Assembly: GCA_018716365.1 (NCBI GenBank)
Contig: DVKA01000250.1
Coordinates: 1-13,222, forward strand
Reading direction: 5' to 3'
Length of the DNA stretch: 13,222 bases
From: Candidatus Caccocola faecipullorum
Lineage (GTDB): Bacteria; Synergistota; Synergistia; Synergistales; Synergistaceae
Under the pieces are notes generated by a model, which did no database searches, was not told the origin of the DNA, and saw only the letters and a list, made by a program, of their open reading frames with translations. Shown here in pieces: positions 6,093 through 11,570 of this stretch (the stretch's first letter is position 1; every line of letters begins with the position of its first letter). Both the position numbers and the translations under genes were made by a program.

Positions 6093-6848
6093 ATGGACAA
6101 GAAAAATATAAGGGAGCTCCTCGTCCGCCTCGCGGCAGGGGCCGCGACCGTCGACGAAGTAATGGAAGAGCTGCGCGCCGAGCCGTTCCGCGACCTCGGA
6201 TTTGCGAAGATAGACAGCCACCGCGCGCTGCGCCAGGGGATAGCGGAGGTTATCTACGGCGCTGGCAAGCGCCCGGAGCAAATCGCCGAAATAGCCAAAA
6301 CGATGCTCGACGGCGGACAGAAAACGGTGCTCATTACGCGCATGGACGCGGCGGCGGCGCGCGAGGTCGCGCTCTCCATCCCGCTCGCCTACCATGAAGT
6401 CGGGCGCGTCGGCATAGCGGGCGAAATGCCCGAGCCGGACGGACGCGGCACGATAGTCGTAGCGACCGGCGGAACGAGCGATATGCCGGTAGCGGAAGAG
6501 GCGGCGCTCACAGCCGAAGCGCTCGGCAACAAAGTCACGCGCCTCTACGACGTCGGCGTCGCGGGGCTGCACCGCCTGCTTGCGCACACCGACGACATAA
6601 TGGGCGCAAGCGCGATAGTCGCGATAGCCGGCATGGAGGGCGCTCTTGCAAGCGTCATAGGCGGCCTCGCCGACTGCCCCGTCATAGCCGTCCCGACCAG
6701 CGTAGGCTACGGCGCGTCGTTCGGCGGCCTCTCGGCGCTGCTTTCGATGCTCAACTCCTGCGCGAGCGGCGTCTCCGTCGTCAACATCGACAACGGCTTC
6801 GGCGCGGGCTACCTCGCCAGCATGATCAACCACATAGGGGTGAAATAG
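6093..6848 (+). CDS. larB: Pyridinium-3,5-biscarboxylic acid mononucleotide synthase LarB
   Basis: A protein of 251 residues, the usual LarB length. LarB carboxylates C5 of nicotinic acid adenine dinucleotide and splits off AMP, giving the biscarboxylated mononucleotide used by LarE. The C-terminal half is a PurE-like (NCAIR mutase) domain: TIVVATGGTSDMPVAEEA at about 120-137, LYDVGVAGLHRLL at 151-163, AIAGMEGALASVIGGL at 177-192, and PTSVGYGASFGG at 201-212. Cys223 in MLNSCASGVSVVNIDNGFGAG corresponds to the catalytic Cys221 of L. plantarum LarB. The N-terminal about 100 residues are the LarB-specific helical part. The gene is 3 bases after larE and 1 base before larC, so the three are one operon with coupled translation. 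Confidence 0.95.
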   Translation: MDKKNIRELLVRLAAGAATVDEVMEELRAEPFRDLGFAKIDSHRALRQGIAEVIYGAGKRPEQIAEIAKTMLDGGQKTVLITRMDAAAAREVALSIPLAYHEVGRVGIAGEMPEPDGRGTIVVATGGTSDMPVAEEAALTAEALGNKVTRLYDVGVAGLHRLLAHTDDIMGASAIVAIAGMEGALASVIGGLADCPVIAVPTSVGYGASFGGLSALLSMLNSCASGVSVVNIDNGFGAGYLASMINHIGVK

Positions 6849-6849
6849 G

Positions 6850-7893
6850 ATGAAAGCCTTATACATAGACTGCGGAATGGGCGCCGCCGGCGACATGCTC
6901 ACGGCGGCGCTGCTGGAACTCCTGCCGGAACCTGAAAAATTCGTCGGGCGTCTCAACGCGCTCGGAATCCCCGGCGTAGAATACCGCGCCCTCCCCTGCG
7001 TCAAATGCGGCATAAAAGGCACGCGCATGGAAGTTTTGGTCAACGGCGAAGAAGAGTGCGCGGAAGAGCACGGACACCATCATGGACATGCACACAATGA
7101 TGCGCACATACACGAGCACAATTCCTGCGTCAAAGACGAACATTGCCGCGACGCCGGGCAAATTTGCCGCGAAGAGCATATTCGCAACGAAGCTAACGAG
7201 CACAGCCACGAGCATGAATATGCACACGAGCAGACGCATAAGCCCGTTTTCTGCGGAGAATATGGACATGACCAAGAGGCAGAAGAACAGGCGCGCTGCG
7301 AAGAGCATATTCACGATGTTTTCCATGAGCACGCACACGAGCATGGACATACGCACGGACACGCCTGCGGCGGGCATCACCATCACGCAGGCATGTCGGA
7401 CATCGAATCGATATTCGCCGGCCTCGACATGCCCGAAGAGGCGAAAGCCGACGCGCTCGCCGTCTACAAGATAATCGCCGAGGCCGAGAGTGCAGTCCAC
7501 GGCGTGCCGGTGACGGAGATACATTTCCACGAGGTTGGCGCGATGGACGCCGTCGCCGACGTAGCGGCGGTATCGCTGCTCATGCACGAACTCTCGCCCG
7601 TGCGCGTGGCAGCCTCGCCCGTACACGTCGGAAGCGGCACCGTGCGCTGCGCCCACGGCGTTCTGCCGGTCCCAGCGCCCGCGACGGCGCGCATCCTCGA
7701 AGGCATGCCGGTATACGGCGGCGAGGTGCGCGGCGAACTCTGCACTCCGACCGGCGCTGCGCTGCTGAAGCGCTTCGTAACGGACTTCGGCCCGATGCCG
7801 CTCATGCGCCTAGAAAAAACCGGCTACGGCATGGGTAAAAAAGATTTCGGCGACCGCGCCAACTGCGTCCGTGCGATGATGGGCGAAGCATAG
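6850..7893 (+). CDS. larC: Nickel insertion protein LarC, LarC1 domain only, with large His/Cys-rich insert
   Basis: A protein of 347 residues. LarC loads nickel into the dithiocarboxylate nucleotide to form the NPN cofactor, using CTP. The N-terminus MKALYIDCGMGAAGDMLTAAL and later blocks (EIHFHEVGAMDAVADV, LPVPAPATARIL, GELCTPTGAALL, LEKTGYGMGKKDF) are diagnostic. Between residues 70 and 180 is a His/Cys-rich segment with 30 histidines and 7 cysteines (HGHHHGHAH near 74-82, HEHAHEHGHTHGHA near 159-172), presumably a nickel-binding store. The protein stops at DRANCVRAMMGEA, where full-length LarC would continue into the LarC2 domain that binds CTP. No LarC2 sequence follows in any frame, as a terminator begins 33 bases after the stop. 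L. plantarum joins LarC1 and LarC2 by programmed frameshifting, which cannot happen here. Activity may depend on a separate LarC2. Start ATG is 1 base after the larB stop. Confidence 0.9.
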   Translation: MKALYIDCGMGAAGDMLTAALLELLPEPEKFVGRLNALGIPGVEYRALPCVKCGIKGTRMEVLVNGEEECAEEHGHHHGHAHNDAHIHEHNSCVKDEHCRDAGQICREEHIRNEANEHSHEHEYAHEQTHKPVFCGEYGHDQEAEEQARCEEHIHDVFHEHAHEHGHTHGHACGGHHHHAGMSDIESIFAGLDMPEEAKADALAVYKIIAEAESAVHGVPVTEIHFHEVGAMDAVADVAAVSLLMHELSPVRVAASPVHVGSGTVRCAHGVLPVPAPATARILEGMPVYGGEVRGELCTPTGAALLKRFVTDFGPMPLMRLEKTGYGMGKKDFGDRANCVRAMMGEA

Positions 7894-7925
7894 CGGCGCG
7901 CGAAATCATAAAATCAAAACGACAG

Positions 7926-7968
7926 AAAACCGGCGGCGCTGGGAAAGGCACCTCGCGCCGCCGGTTTT
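7926..7968 (+). terminator. Intrinsic terminator of the larEBC operon
   Basis: A perfect 14-bp stem (7926-7939 with 7955-7968) has a 15-base loop, a GC-rich core (CCGGCGGCGC), an A run on the left and TTTT on the right. It starts 33 bases after the larC stop. Confidence 0.9.
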
Positions 7969-7978
7969 GCTGATATAT

Positions 7979-8026
7979 ATCTGATAATCTAATCGTATCT
8001 GATAATCAGATAATCAGCATAATCAG
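7979..8026. repeat. AT-rich cluster of GATAATC / TAATCAG repeats with a 17-bp palindrome
   Basis: ATCTGATAATC occurs at 7979-7989 and 7997-8007, an 18-base period. TAATCAG occurs at 8003-8009, 8011-8017 and 8020-8026. Bases 7996-8012 form a palindrome: TATCTGAT, central A, ATCAGATA. The cluster lies between two convergent genes, past the larC terminator. Its role is unknown. Confidence 0.6.
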
Positions 8027-8056
8027 GCGATATAACCGGCGCCGGTGTGGCGAATA

Positions 8057-8091
8057 TTAAAAGCCCCGCCGCTGTTGCCAGCGGCAGGACT
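8057..8091 (-). terminator. Intrinsic terminator of the permease gene
   Basis: On the minus strand a 13-bp stem with two G-U pairs (8079-8091 with 8062-8074) closes on a GCAA tetraloop and is followed by UUUU. It is 20 bases after the permease stop. Confidence 0.85.
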
Positions 8092-8110
8092 CTTTGAGGG
8101 AAGAACGGAA

Positions 8111-8986
8111 CTATTGGAGAAAGGCCGCGGCGTATCCTGCCGCGACGGCGAATGTCAGAGAGAAGGCTATGTAGAGCGCGAAGCTGCGCGCGCCGATGAC
8201 CGTCTTCAGCGCGCCGAGGTTCGTCAGCTTCGTCGCGGGGCCGGAGAGCATGAAGGCGACGGCGGGGCCTAGGCCCATGCCGCGGCCCATCCATTCGGCG
8301 AGCAGCGGTATCGTGCCGCCGCCGCAGAAGTAGAGCGGCACGCCCGCGAGCGCCGCGGCGGCTATGCCGAAGCCGCTTTCTCCGAAAGCTCCCGCTATCG
8401 CGCGCGACGGGACGAGGCGCATGAGCGCGGCGGTCAGCGCGACGCCGCCGAGGAAGCCCGGGGCCGTGGCGCGGATGTTTCGGCCTATGTTTTTCAGCAG
8501 GCGCGCGGCGAGGTTCGGATCTGTGTCGCGGTTCTCCGCGCGCGCGAAGCCGTCGAAATTGAAGAAACCGCGCCGGAAGAAGCGCCGGACGAGAAATCCC
8601 GCCGCCGCGCCGCATAGGAAGGCCGCCGCCGTGCGCGCTGCGAGCGCCTCCGCGCCGAGCGCCGCGGTGTAAATCATCAGCTGCGGGTTGAGCAGCACGG
8701 AGCTCATCATAAACGCGGCGAGCACGCCGTCGTCCATTCCTTTTTCCGAGAACGAGGCCGCGAGCGGCACCGTGCCGTACATGCAGAGCGGCGAGGCGAC
8801 GCCTATCACACTCGCCGCGAGTATCGAGAAGCGCCCGCGCGATATGCGCGCGAAGAGCGCGTTGAGCTTTTCCTTTGCGAATACGGAAACGACGGAGCCG
8901 CCCGCGATTCCCGCCGCCCAGAAGGGCGCGACGCCGCAGAAGACGATCCAGAAATGGCGGCAGAAATATATGATTTCTTTTTCCAT
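8111..8986 (-). CDS. ArsP/UPF0718 (DUF318)-type permease
   Basis: A hydrophobic protein of 291 residues with about eight predicted membrane helices and a central charged loop (about 133-172). It shows the two related half-motifs of the ArsP_1 permease family: SPLCMYGTVPLAASFSEKGM (65-84) with SVLLNPQLMIYTAALG (96-111), and LYFCGGGTIPLLAEWMGRGM (218-237) with SGPATKLTNLGAL (248-260). One family member, Campylobacter ArsP, exports trivalent organoarsenicals, but many have no known substrate and no ars genes are nearby. Cys68 and Cys221 sit in equivalent places of the two halves and could bind a thiophilic substrate. ATG 8986 has AAAGGAG eight bases upstream. A promoter with a 19-base spacer lies just before it, and the nearest upstream gene on the same strand is a MerR regulator, so MerR control is plausible. 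Export of a metalloid or other toxic compound is inference. Confidence 0.82.
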   Translation of the reverse strand: MEKEIIYFCRHFWIVFCGVAPFWAAGIAGGSVVSVFAKEKLNALFARISRGRFSILAASVIGVASPLCMYGTVPLAASFSEKGMDDGVLAAFMMSSVLLNPQLMIYTAALGAEALAARTAAAFLCGAAAGFLVRRFFRRGFFNFDGFARAENRDTDPNLAARLLKNIGRNIRATAPGFLGGVALTAALMRLVPSRAIAGAFGESGFGIAAAALAGVPLYFCGGGTIPLLAEWMGRGMGLGPAVAFMLSGPATKLTNLGALKTVIGARSFALYIAFSLTFAVAAGYAAAFLQ

Positions 8987-9022
8987 GCCTCTCTCTCCTT
9001 TCGTGCGGGCTCCGGCGGTTAC

Positions 9023-9053
9023 TTTATATCTCCTGGAGCGCGGTTGAGGTCAA
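9023..9053 (-). promoter_or_regulatory. Candidate MerR-type promoter (19-base spacer) of the permease gene
   Basis: On the minus strand, TTGACC (9053-9048) and TATAAA (9028-9023) each match consensus at 5 of 6 bases and are 19 bases apart. The spacer region contains an imperfect dyad (ACCTCAACC against TCCAGGA). Promoters activated by MerR proteins typically have 19-20 base spacers with the operator inside. The transcript start would be about 30 bases before the permease ATG. Confidence 0.5.
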
Positions 9054-9088
9054 GCGGAGCCGGACAGCTCTCGTTTGGCTTCATAACA

Positions 9089-9138
9089 GACTAATCGTCT
9101 CACAGCCGCGGCGGGATATGCAGGACTAAATCGTCTCA
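9089..9138. repeat. Two near-identical 14-15 bp direct repeats upstream of the permease promoter
   Basis: GACTAATCGTCTCA at 9089-9102 and GACTAAATCGTCTCA at 9124-9138 differ only by one inserted A and start 35 bases apart. The shorter core TAATCGTC recurs at 9207-9214. They could be regulator sites or remains of a mobile repeat. Confidence 0.55.
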
Positions 9139-9209
9139 GCGTGAGGGGAAATTGATACGTTGGCCTGGGAATATATGCCCATTCAACTGTTTAAGAAAAC
9201 GTCTGTTAA

Positions 9210-9411
9210 TCGTCATTCCGCGCTTGACGCAATGCGCTGTTTGCGCCAGCGAACATTTTAAATTTTTTTAGTGCGTTGCTAACGCCCGATGAAGCGGGGC
9301 AGACCCTGCCGGCGGCATTTTCGCCGGTGGACGCGGAATCTAGTGGTTTCAAATTCCGTCGCGTTACGGTATTTAACGCCGCTGGATGCCGGGTCAAGCC
9401 CGGCATGACGA
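9210..9411. repeat. 202-bp MITE/REP-like mosaic repeat bounded by imperfect inverted repeats
   Basis: TCGTCATTCCGCGCTTGA (9210-9227) and TCAAGCCCGGCATGACGA (9394-9411) are inverted copies matching at 16 of 18 positions. Inside are further hairpins: ATGCCGGG/CCCGGCAT (9386-9393 with 9399-9406) and CCGGCG/CGCCGG (9309-9314 with 9322-9327), and a GCGGAAT / ATTCC pair in 9332-9360. Sequences of the type GTCATTCC...GCGGAATC and GATGCCGGGTCAAGCCCGGCATGAC are well-known dispersed intergenic repeats in many bacteria. Short frames through them give spurious proteins starting MPGLTRHP, as here on the minus strand. I call no gene in it. It has no transposase. Confidence 0.7.
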
Positions 9412-9532
9412 GAAAACTGTATTTCTAAAAAAGTTTAATCTTTATAAATATATGCGCCGCTGTAACGCTGCGCAGGTGCGGAAGACTGCATTGGCAACGA
9501 GGAATGCTTGGGCGGAAGCAGCGGAGACTTCG

Positions 9533-9949
9533 CTACGCCGCCGCGCCTGTCCGCGTCTCCCGCGCGGCCCAGCCGCTCACGACCAGCTCAGTCTCGGGGG
9601 TCACGGTGCTCTCGTAGTGCGCCAGCTGGTCGTCGGCGCGGCGCAGGCAGGCGAGCAGGCCGTCTATCTTCTTCATTATATTTTCGCGCGTTTCGAGGAG
9701 GAGCTCGCGGCGCTCTTCGCGCGTGGAGCTGCCGAGCATGGCGAGCCGCAGGTAGGCCTGTATCGTTTCAAGCGGCATTCCGGCCTCTTTGAATTTCTGT
9801 ATGAGCGCGACGAGCTTTATCGTCTCCGCGCCGTAGTCGCGCAGGCCGTTCTCCCTTCTCGGAACGGGCGGTATTAGGCCGATCCTTTCGTAGTATCTCA
9901 ATGTGTCCGCGCTCAGTCCGGTCTTTTCAGAAGCTTCGCCTATCGTCAT
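9533..9949 (-). CDS. MerR family transcriptional regulator
   Basis: A protein of 138 residues with the MerR winged helix-turn-helix at the N-terminus: MTIGEASEKTGLSADTLRYYERIGLIPPVPR, then NGLRDYGAETIKLVALIQKFKEAGMPLETI. A dimerisation helix follows (about 75-115, REERRELLLETRENIMKKIDGLLACLRR), then a short polar tail. MerR proteins bind the spacer of promoters and untwist it when they sense their signal. There is one cysteine (in LLACLRR) and no metal-binding Cys cluster, so the ligand may be a small molecule or stress signal of the AdhR/NmlR kind. Start at 9949 has GGGGAGG eight bases upstream. It lies 62 bases after the HSL-type esterase gene on the same strand and is the nearest coding gene upstream of the permease, the most likely target. 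The ligand and target are inference. Confidence 0.9.
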   Translation of the reverse strand: MTIGEASEKTGLSADTLRYYERIGLIPPVPRRENGLRDYGAETIKLVALIQKFKEAGMPLETIQAYLRLAMLGSSTREERRELLLETRENIMKKIDGLLACLRRADDQLAHYESTVTPETELVVSGWAARETRTGAAA

Positions 9950-9978
9950 TTTTTAACGCCTCCCCGTTGATTTGAAGC

Positions 9979-10005
9979 GCGCGGCCCGTTTCTTCCGGGC
10001 CGCGC
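9979..10005 (-). terminator. GC-rich hairpin between the esterase and MerR genes (weak terminator or processing stem)
   Basis: A perfect 10-bp stem (GCGCGGCCCG at 9979-9988 with CGGGCCGCGC at 9996-10005) with a 7-base loop lies 6 bases after the esterase stop. On the minus strand the sequence after it lacks a U run, so termination may be partial and MerR could be read through. Confidence 0.45.
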
Positions 10006-10011
10006 TGCGTT

Positions 10012-11058
10012 TCAGTTATTTTTCAGAAAATGTTCGTCGAGGAACATATCCATCAGCTTGTGGTGGTCCGCCGTCTCCGGTGCGTCGGGGACCAGGTAGT
10101 ACTGCGCGTGCGAGAGCGCCTCGTAGACCAGCAGCTCCGCCTCGGCCCCGTTCATCAGCAGCAGCTTGTGCATACGGGCTGTGTTGCTGAGGAAGAGGTC
10201 GCGCGTGCCGGTGACGAGCAGCGTCGGCGGGAACTGCGCGAGCTCTTCGGCCTTCGCGTAGATGGGCGAGATGAGCGGGTCTTTGAGGTCCGCGCCGTCC
10301 GCATAGACCTCGGCGGAGGCCTTTATCAGATGGTCGTAAGTGCCGAGGATGTTGTCAACGCCTTCGTTCGTCACGTAGCTGTCGCCTATCTTGTCCATCT
10401 CGCTCCACGGCGTGCCCGATATGAGCGCGCCCGGGACTGGGACGCCGCCCTCTATGCACTGGAGCGCGAGTATCAGCGTCATCGCGCCGCCTGTCGAGGT
10501 GCCGAGCACCGCGATGTTCTGCGCGCCGTATTTTTTGACGAGCTCCCTGTAGACCGCGAAGGCGTCGTCGATTGCGGCGGGGTACGGATGCTGCGGCGCG
10601 AGACGGTAATCGACCGCGACGACCCTGTAATTGTTGAACGCCGCCATCAGCGTGCCTTCGAGCGTGCCAGCGACGCCGTCGCCGAAGACGTAGCCGCCGC
10701 CGTGGATGTAGTAGATTATTTTATCTTTCTTGTCCTCGTCTATCGTTTTCGGCGTCAGGGTGCGCACCGTGACGCCAGAGATTTTTTCCTCCGTTATCGT
10801 CACGCCGAGCTGCTTCGCAGTTTCGACGGCGTGCGGCGCGGCCCATTCGGTGTAGCCGCCAGTTATTTTGTTCCATTCTTCGACGCTCTTCGGCTCGCTG
10901 TACCAGAGCTCGCCCGCCTTCTTGCTCACAGCCGCCGCCATCTCGGGGCTGACAGTCGAGGGCGCGGGGAAGTGTCTCGCTTCGTCCGCTCCCGCCGCGG
11001 AAGCCGCGCAGATCGCCGCGATTGCGGCAAACGTCAGGATAAATCTCTTCATTTTCAT
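10012..11058 (-). CDS. Exported alpha/beta hydrolase, HSL-type (type IV) esterase/lipase
   Basis: A protein of 348 residues. The N-terminus MKMKRFILTFAAIAAICAAS is a Sec signal peptide with a probable cleavage after AGA (24). The mature part is an alpha/beta hydrolase of the hormone-sensitive-lipase family. The oxyanion motif HGGGYVFGDG is at 119-128, and VVAVDYRLAPQHPYPAAIDD at 146-165. The nucleophile elbow GTSTGG gives Ser188, where the family more often has GDSAGG. The other triad members are Asp287 in GTRDLFL and His317 in ALSHAQYY. It should hydrolyse short-chain esters outside the cytoplasmic membrane; the substrate is unknown. The start has AAAGGAG ten bases upstream. It follows the Cys-tailed MerR gene by 20 bases on the same strand, so they are co-transcribed, and a second MerR gene lies 62 bases downstream. 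Confidence 0.9.
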   Translation of the reverse strand: MKMKRFILTFAAIAAICAASAAGADEARHFPAPSTVSPEMAAAVSKKAGELWYSEPKSVEEWNKITGGYTEWAAPHAVETAKQLGVTITEEKISGVTVRTLTPKTIDEDKKDKIIYYIHGGGYVFGDGVAGTLEGTLMAAFNNYRVVAVDYRLAPQHPYPAAIDDAFAVYRELVKKYGAQNIAVLGTSTGGAMTLILALQCIEGGVPVPGALISGTPWSEMDKIGDSYVTNEGVDNILGTYDHLIKASAEVYADGADLKDPLISPIYAKAEELAQFPPTLLVTGTRDLFLSNTARMHKLLLMNGAEAELLVYEALSHAQYYLVPDAPETADHHKLMDMFLDEHFLKNN

Positions 11059-11078
11059 CTAAAAGCCTCTCCTTTGCT

Positions 11079-11414
11079 TCAGCGGCAGACGCAGCCGCCG
11101 CTTTTGATTTTCCTTATTATACAGTCGAGGCAGTCGAGCGCCTGCTGCTTTGCGTGCAGCTCGTCGAGCAGGCGGAAGCGCTCCTTTTTCATAATCCTTA
11201 CGCGCTCGTCGAGCGTTGCCGCGCTTTCGTCGAGAAGCACCGGGTTCTCCGCGAGCCTCTCGGGCGTGAGCCCCGCCTTTGCGAACGAGCTTATGCCGCC
11301 GAGGCGGCGCAGCGTCTCGTCCTCGCCCGCGTCGGGCAGCAGGCCGAGCTCTCTGTAATGTTCGAGCGTCGCCGCGCTTATTCCGCAGATTCCGCTCATT
11401 TTGTCGATAGTCAT
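11079..11414 (-). CDS. Short MerR-like regulator with a four-cysteine C-terminal tail
   Basis: A protein of 111 residues. The first 40 or so residues form a MerR-type helix-turn-helix (MTIDKMSGICGISAATLEHYRELGLLPDA), but the wing is shortened and diverged (GEDETLRRLGGISSFAKAGLTPERL). A coiled-coil-like helix follows (about 66-100, LDERVRIMKKERFRLLDEL). The end ALDCLDC...GGCVCR has Cys95, Cys98, Cys108 and Cys110, a CxxC-x9-CxC arrangement able to bind a metal ion or iron-sulfur cluster or to sense oxidation or thiophilic compounds. The start has AAAGGG eight bases upstream. It lies just before the HSL-type esterase gene (20 bases) and after an inverted repeat in its own leader. The DNA-binding assignment is fairly sure; the signal is inferred from the cysteines. 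Confidence 0.8.
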   Translation of the reverse strand: MTIDKMSGICGISAATLEHYRELGLLPDAGEDETLRRLGGISSFAKAGLTPERLAENPVLLDESAATLDERVRIMKKERFRLLDELHAKQQALDCLDCIIRKIKSGGCVCR

Positions 11415-11438
11415 TTTCTACGCCCTTTCGGTGAAGTC

Positions 11439-11494
11439 GTAAGCGCGCCGCTCCGCTTCGTGCGCGGCGGGAGCTCCCTCCCCGGCGCGCTTAC
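11439..11494 (-). promoter_or_regulatory. 12-bp perfect inverted repeat in the leader of the short MerR-like gene
   Basis: GTAAGCGCGCCG (11439-11450) and CGGCGCGCTTAC (11483-11494) are perfect inverted copies around a 32-base centre that itself contains the palindrome GGGAGCTCCC. No U run follows on the minus strand, so it is not a classic terminator. It begins directly beside the candidate -10 and ends 24 bases before the MerR start, fitting an operator or a leader stem. Confidence 0.55.
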
Positions 11495-11524
11495 AATATA
11501 AAATCTCTGAGCCTTCGCGTCTAA
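11495..11524 (-). promoter_or_regulatory. Candidate promoter of the short MerR-like gene and HSL-type esterase
   Basis: On the minus strand TTAGAC (11524-11519) and TATATT (11500-11495) are 18 bases apart. The -10 is good, the -35 weak. It lies in the 156-base gap after the upstream esterase gene. Confidence 0.35.
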
Positions 11525-11570
11525 TACTTCTCTTATATCGCTTCGCCATGCCCTGCGGGCATGAGCAGGA

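Larger units (their letters stand above)
8987..9532. other. 546-base non-coding stretch between the permease and the upstream MerR gene
   Basis: This stretch holds, from left to right: the permease ribosome binding site and MerR-type promoter, the pair of direct repeats, the 202-bp mosaic repeat, and an AT-rich patch (9412-9450) followed by a 3' untranslated part of the MerR gene. I see no convincing coding frame on either strand and no clear terminator hairpin for the MerR gene in 9451-9532. Confidence 0.6.

Noticed and set aside
5958..7043. Long minus-strand frame opposite larE-larB-larC, and others like it at 6859-7656
   Set aside because: LarB and LarC on the + strand are unambiguous. 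The opposite frames arise from GC-rich codon structure.
7072..7390. His-codon-rich stretch of larC considered as a short tandem repeat or CRISPR-like array
   Set aside because: The CAC/CAT and GAG/GAA repetition follows the protein sequence, unit length is irregular, and there are no spacers.
9206..9406. Minus-strand frame giving a 66-residue protein that starts MPGLTRHP
   Set aside because: It lies entirely within the inverted-repeat element. Such starts are well-known spurious translations of dispersed intergenic repeats, and there is no ribosome binding site.
10030..11358. 442-codon + strand frame opposite the HSL-type esterase and the short MerR-like gene
   Set aside because: It spans two genes with clear motifs on the minus strand and has biased Arg/Val/Asp composition with no start signal.
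11547..11563. Hairpin CATGCCC/GGGCATG after the esterase-713-like gene
   Set aside because: The 7-bp stem has no U tract on the minus strand, so it is not a convincing terminator.
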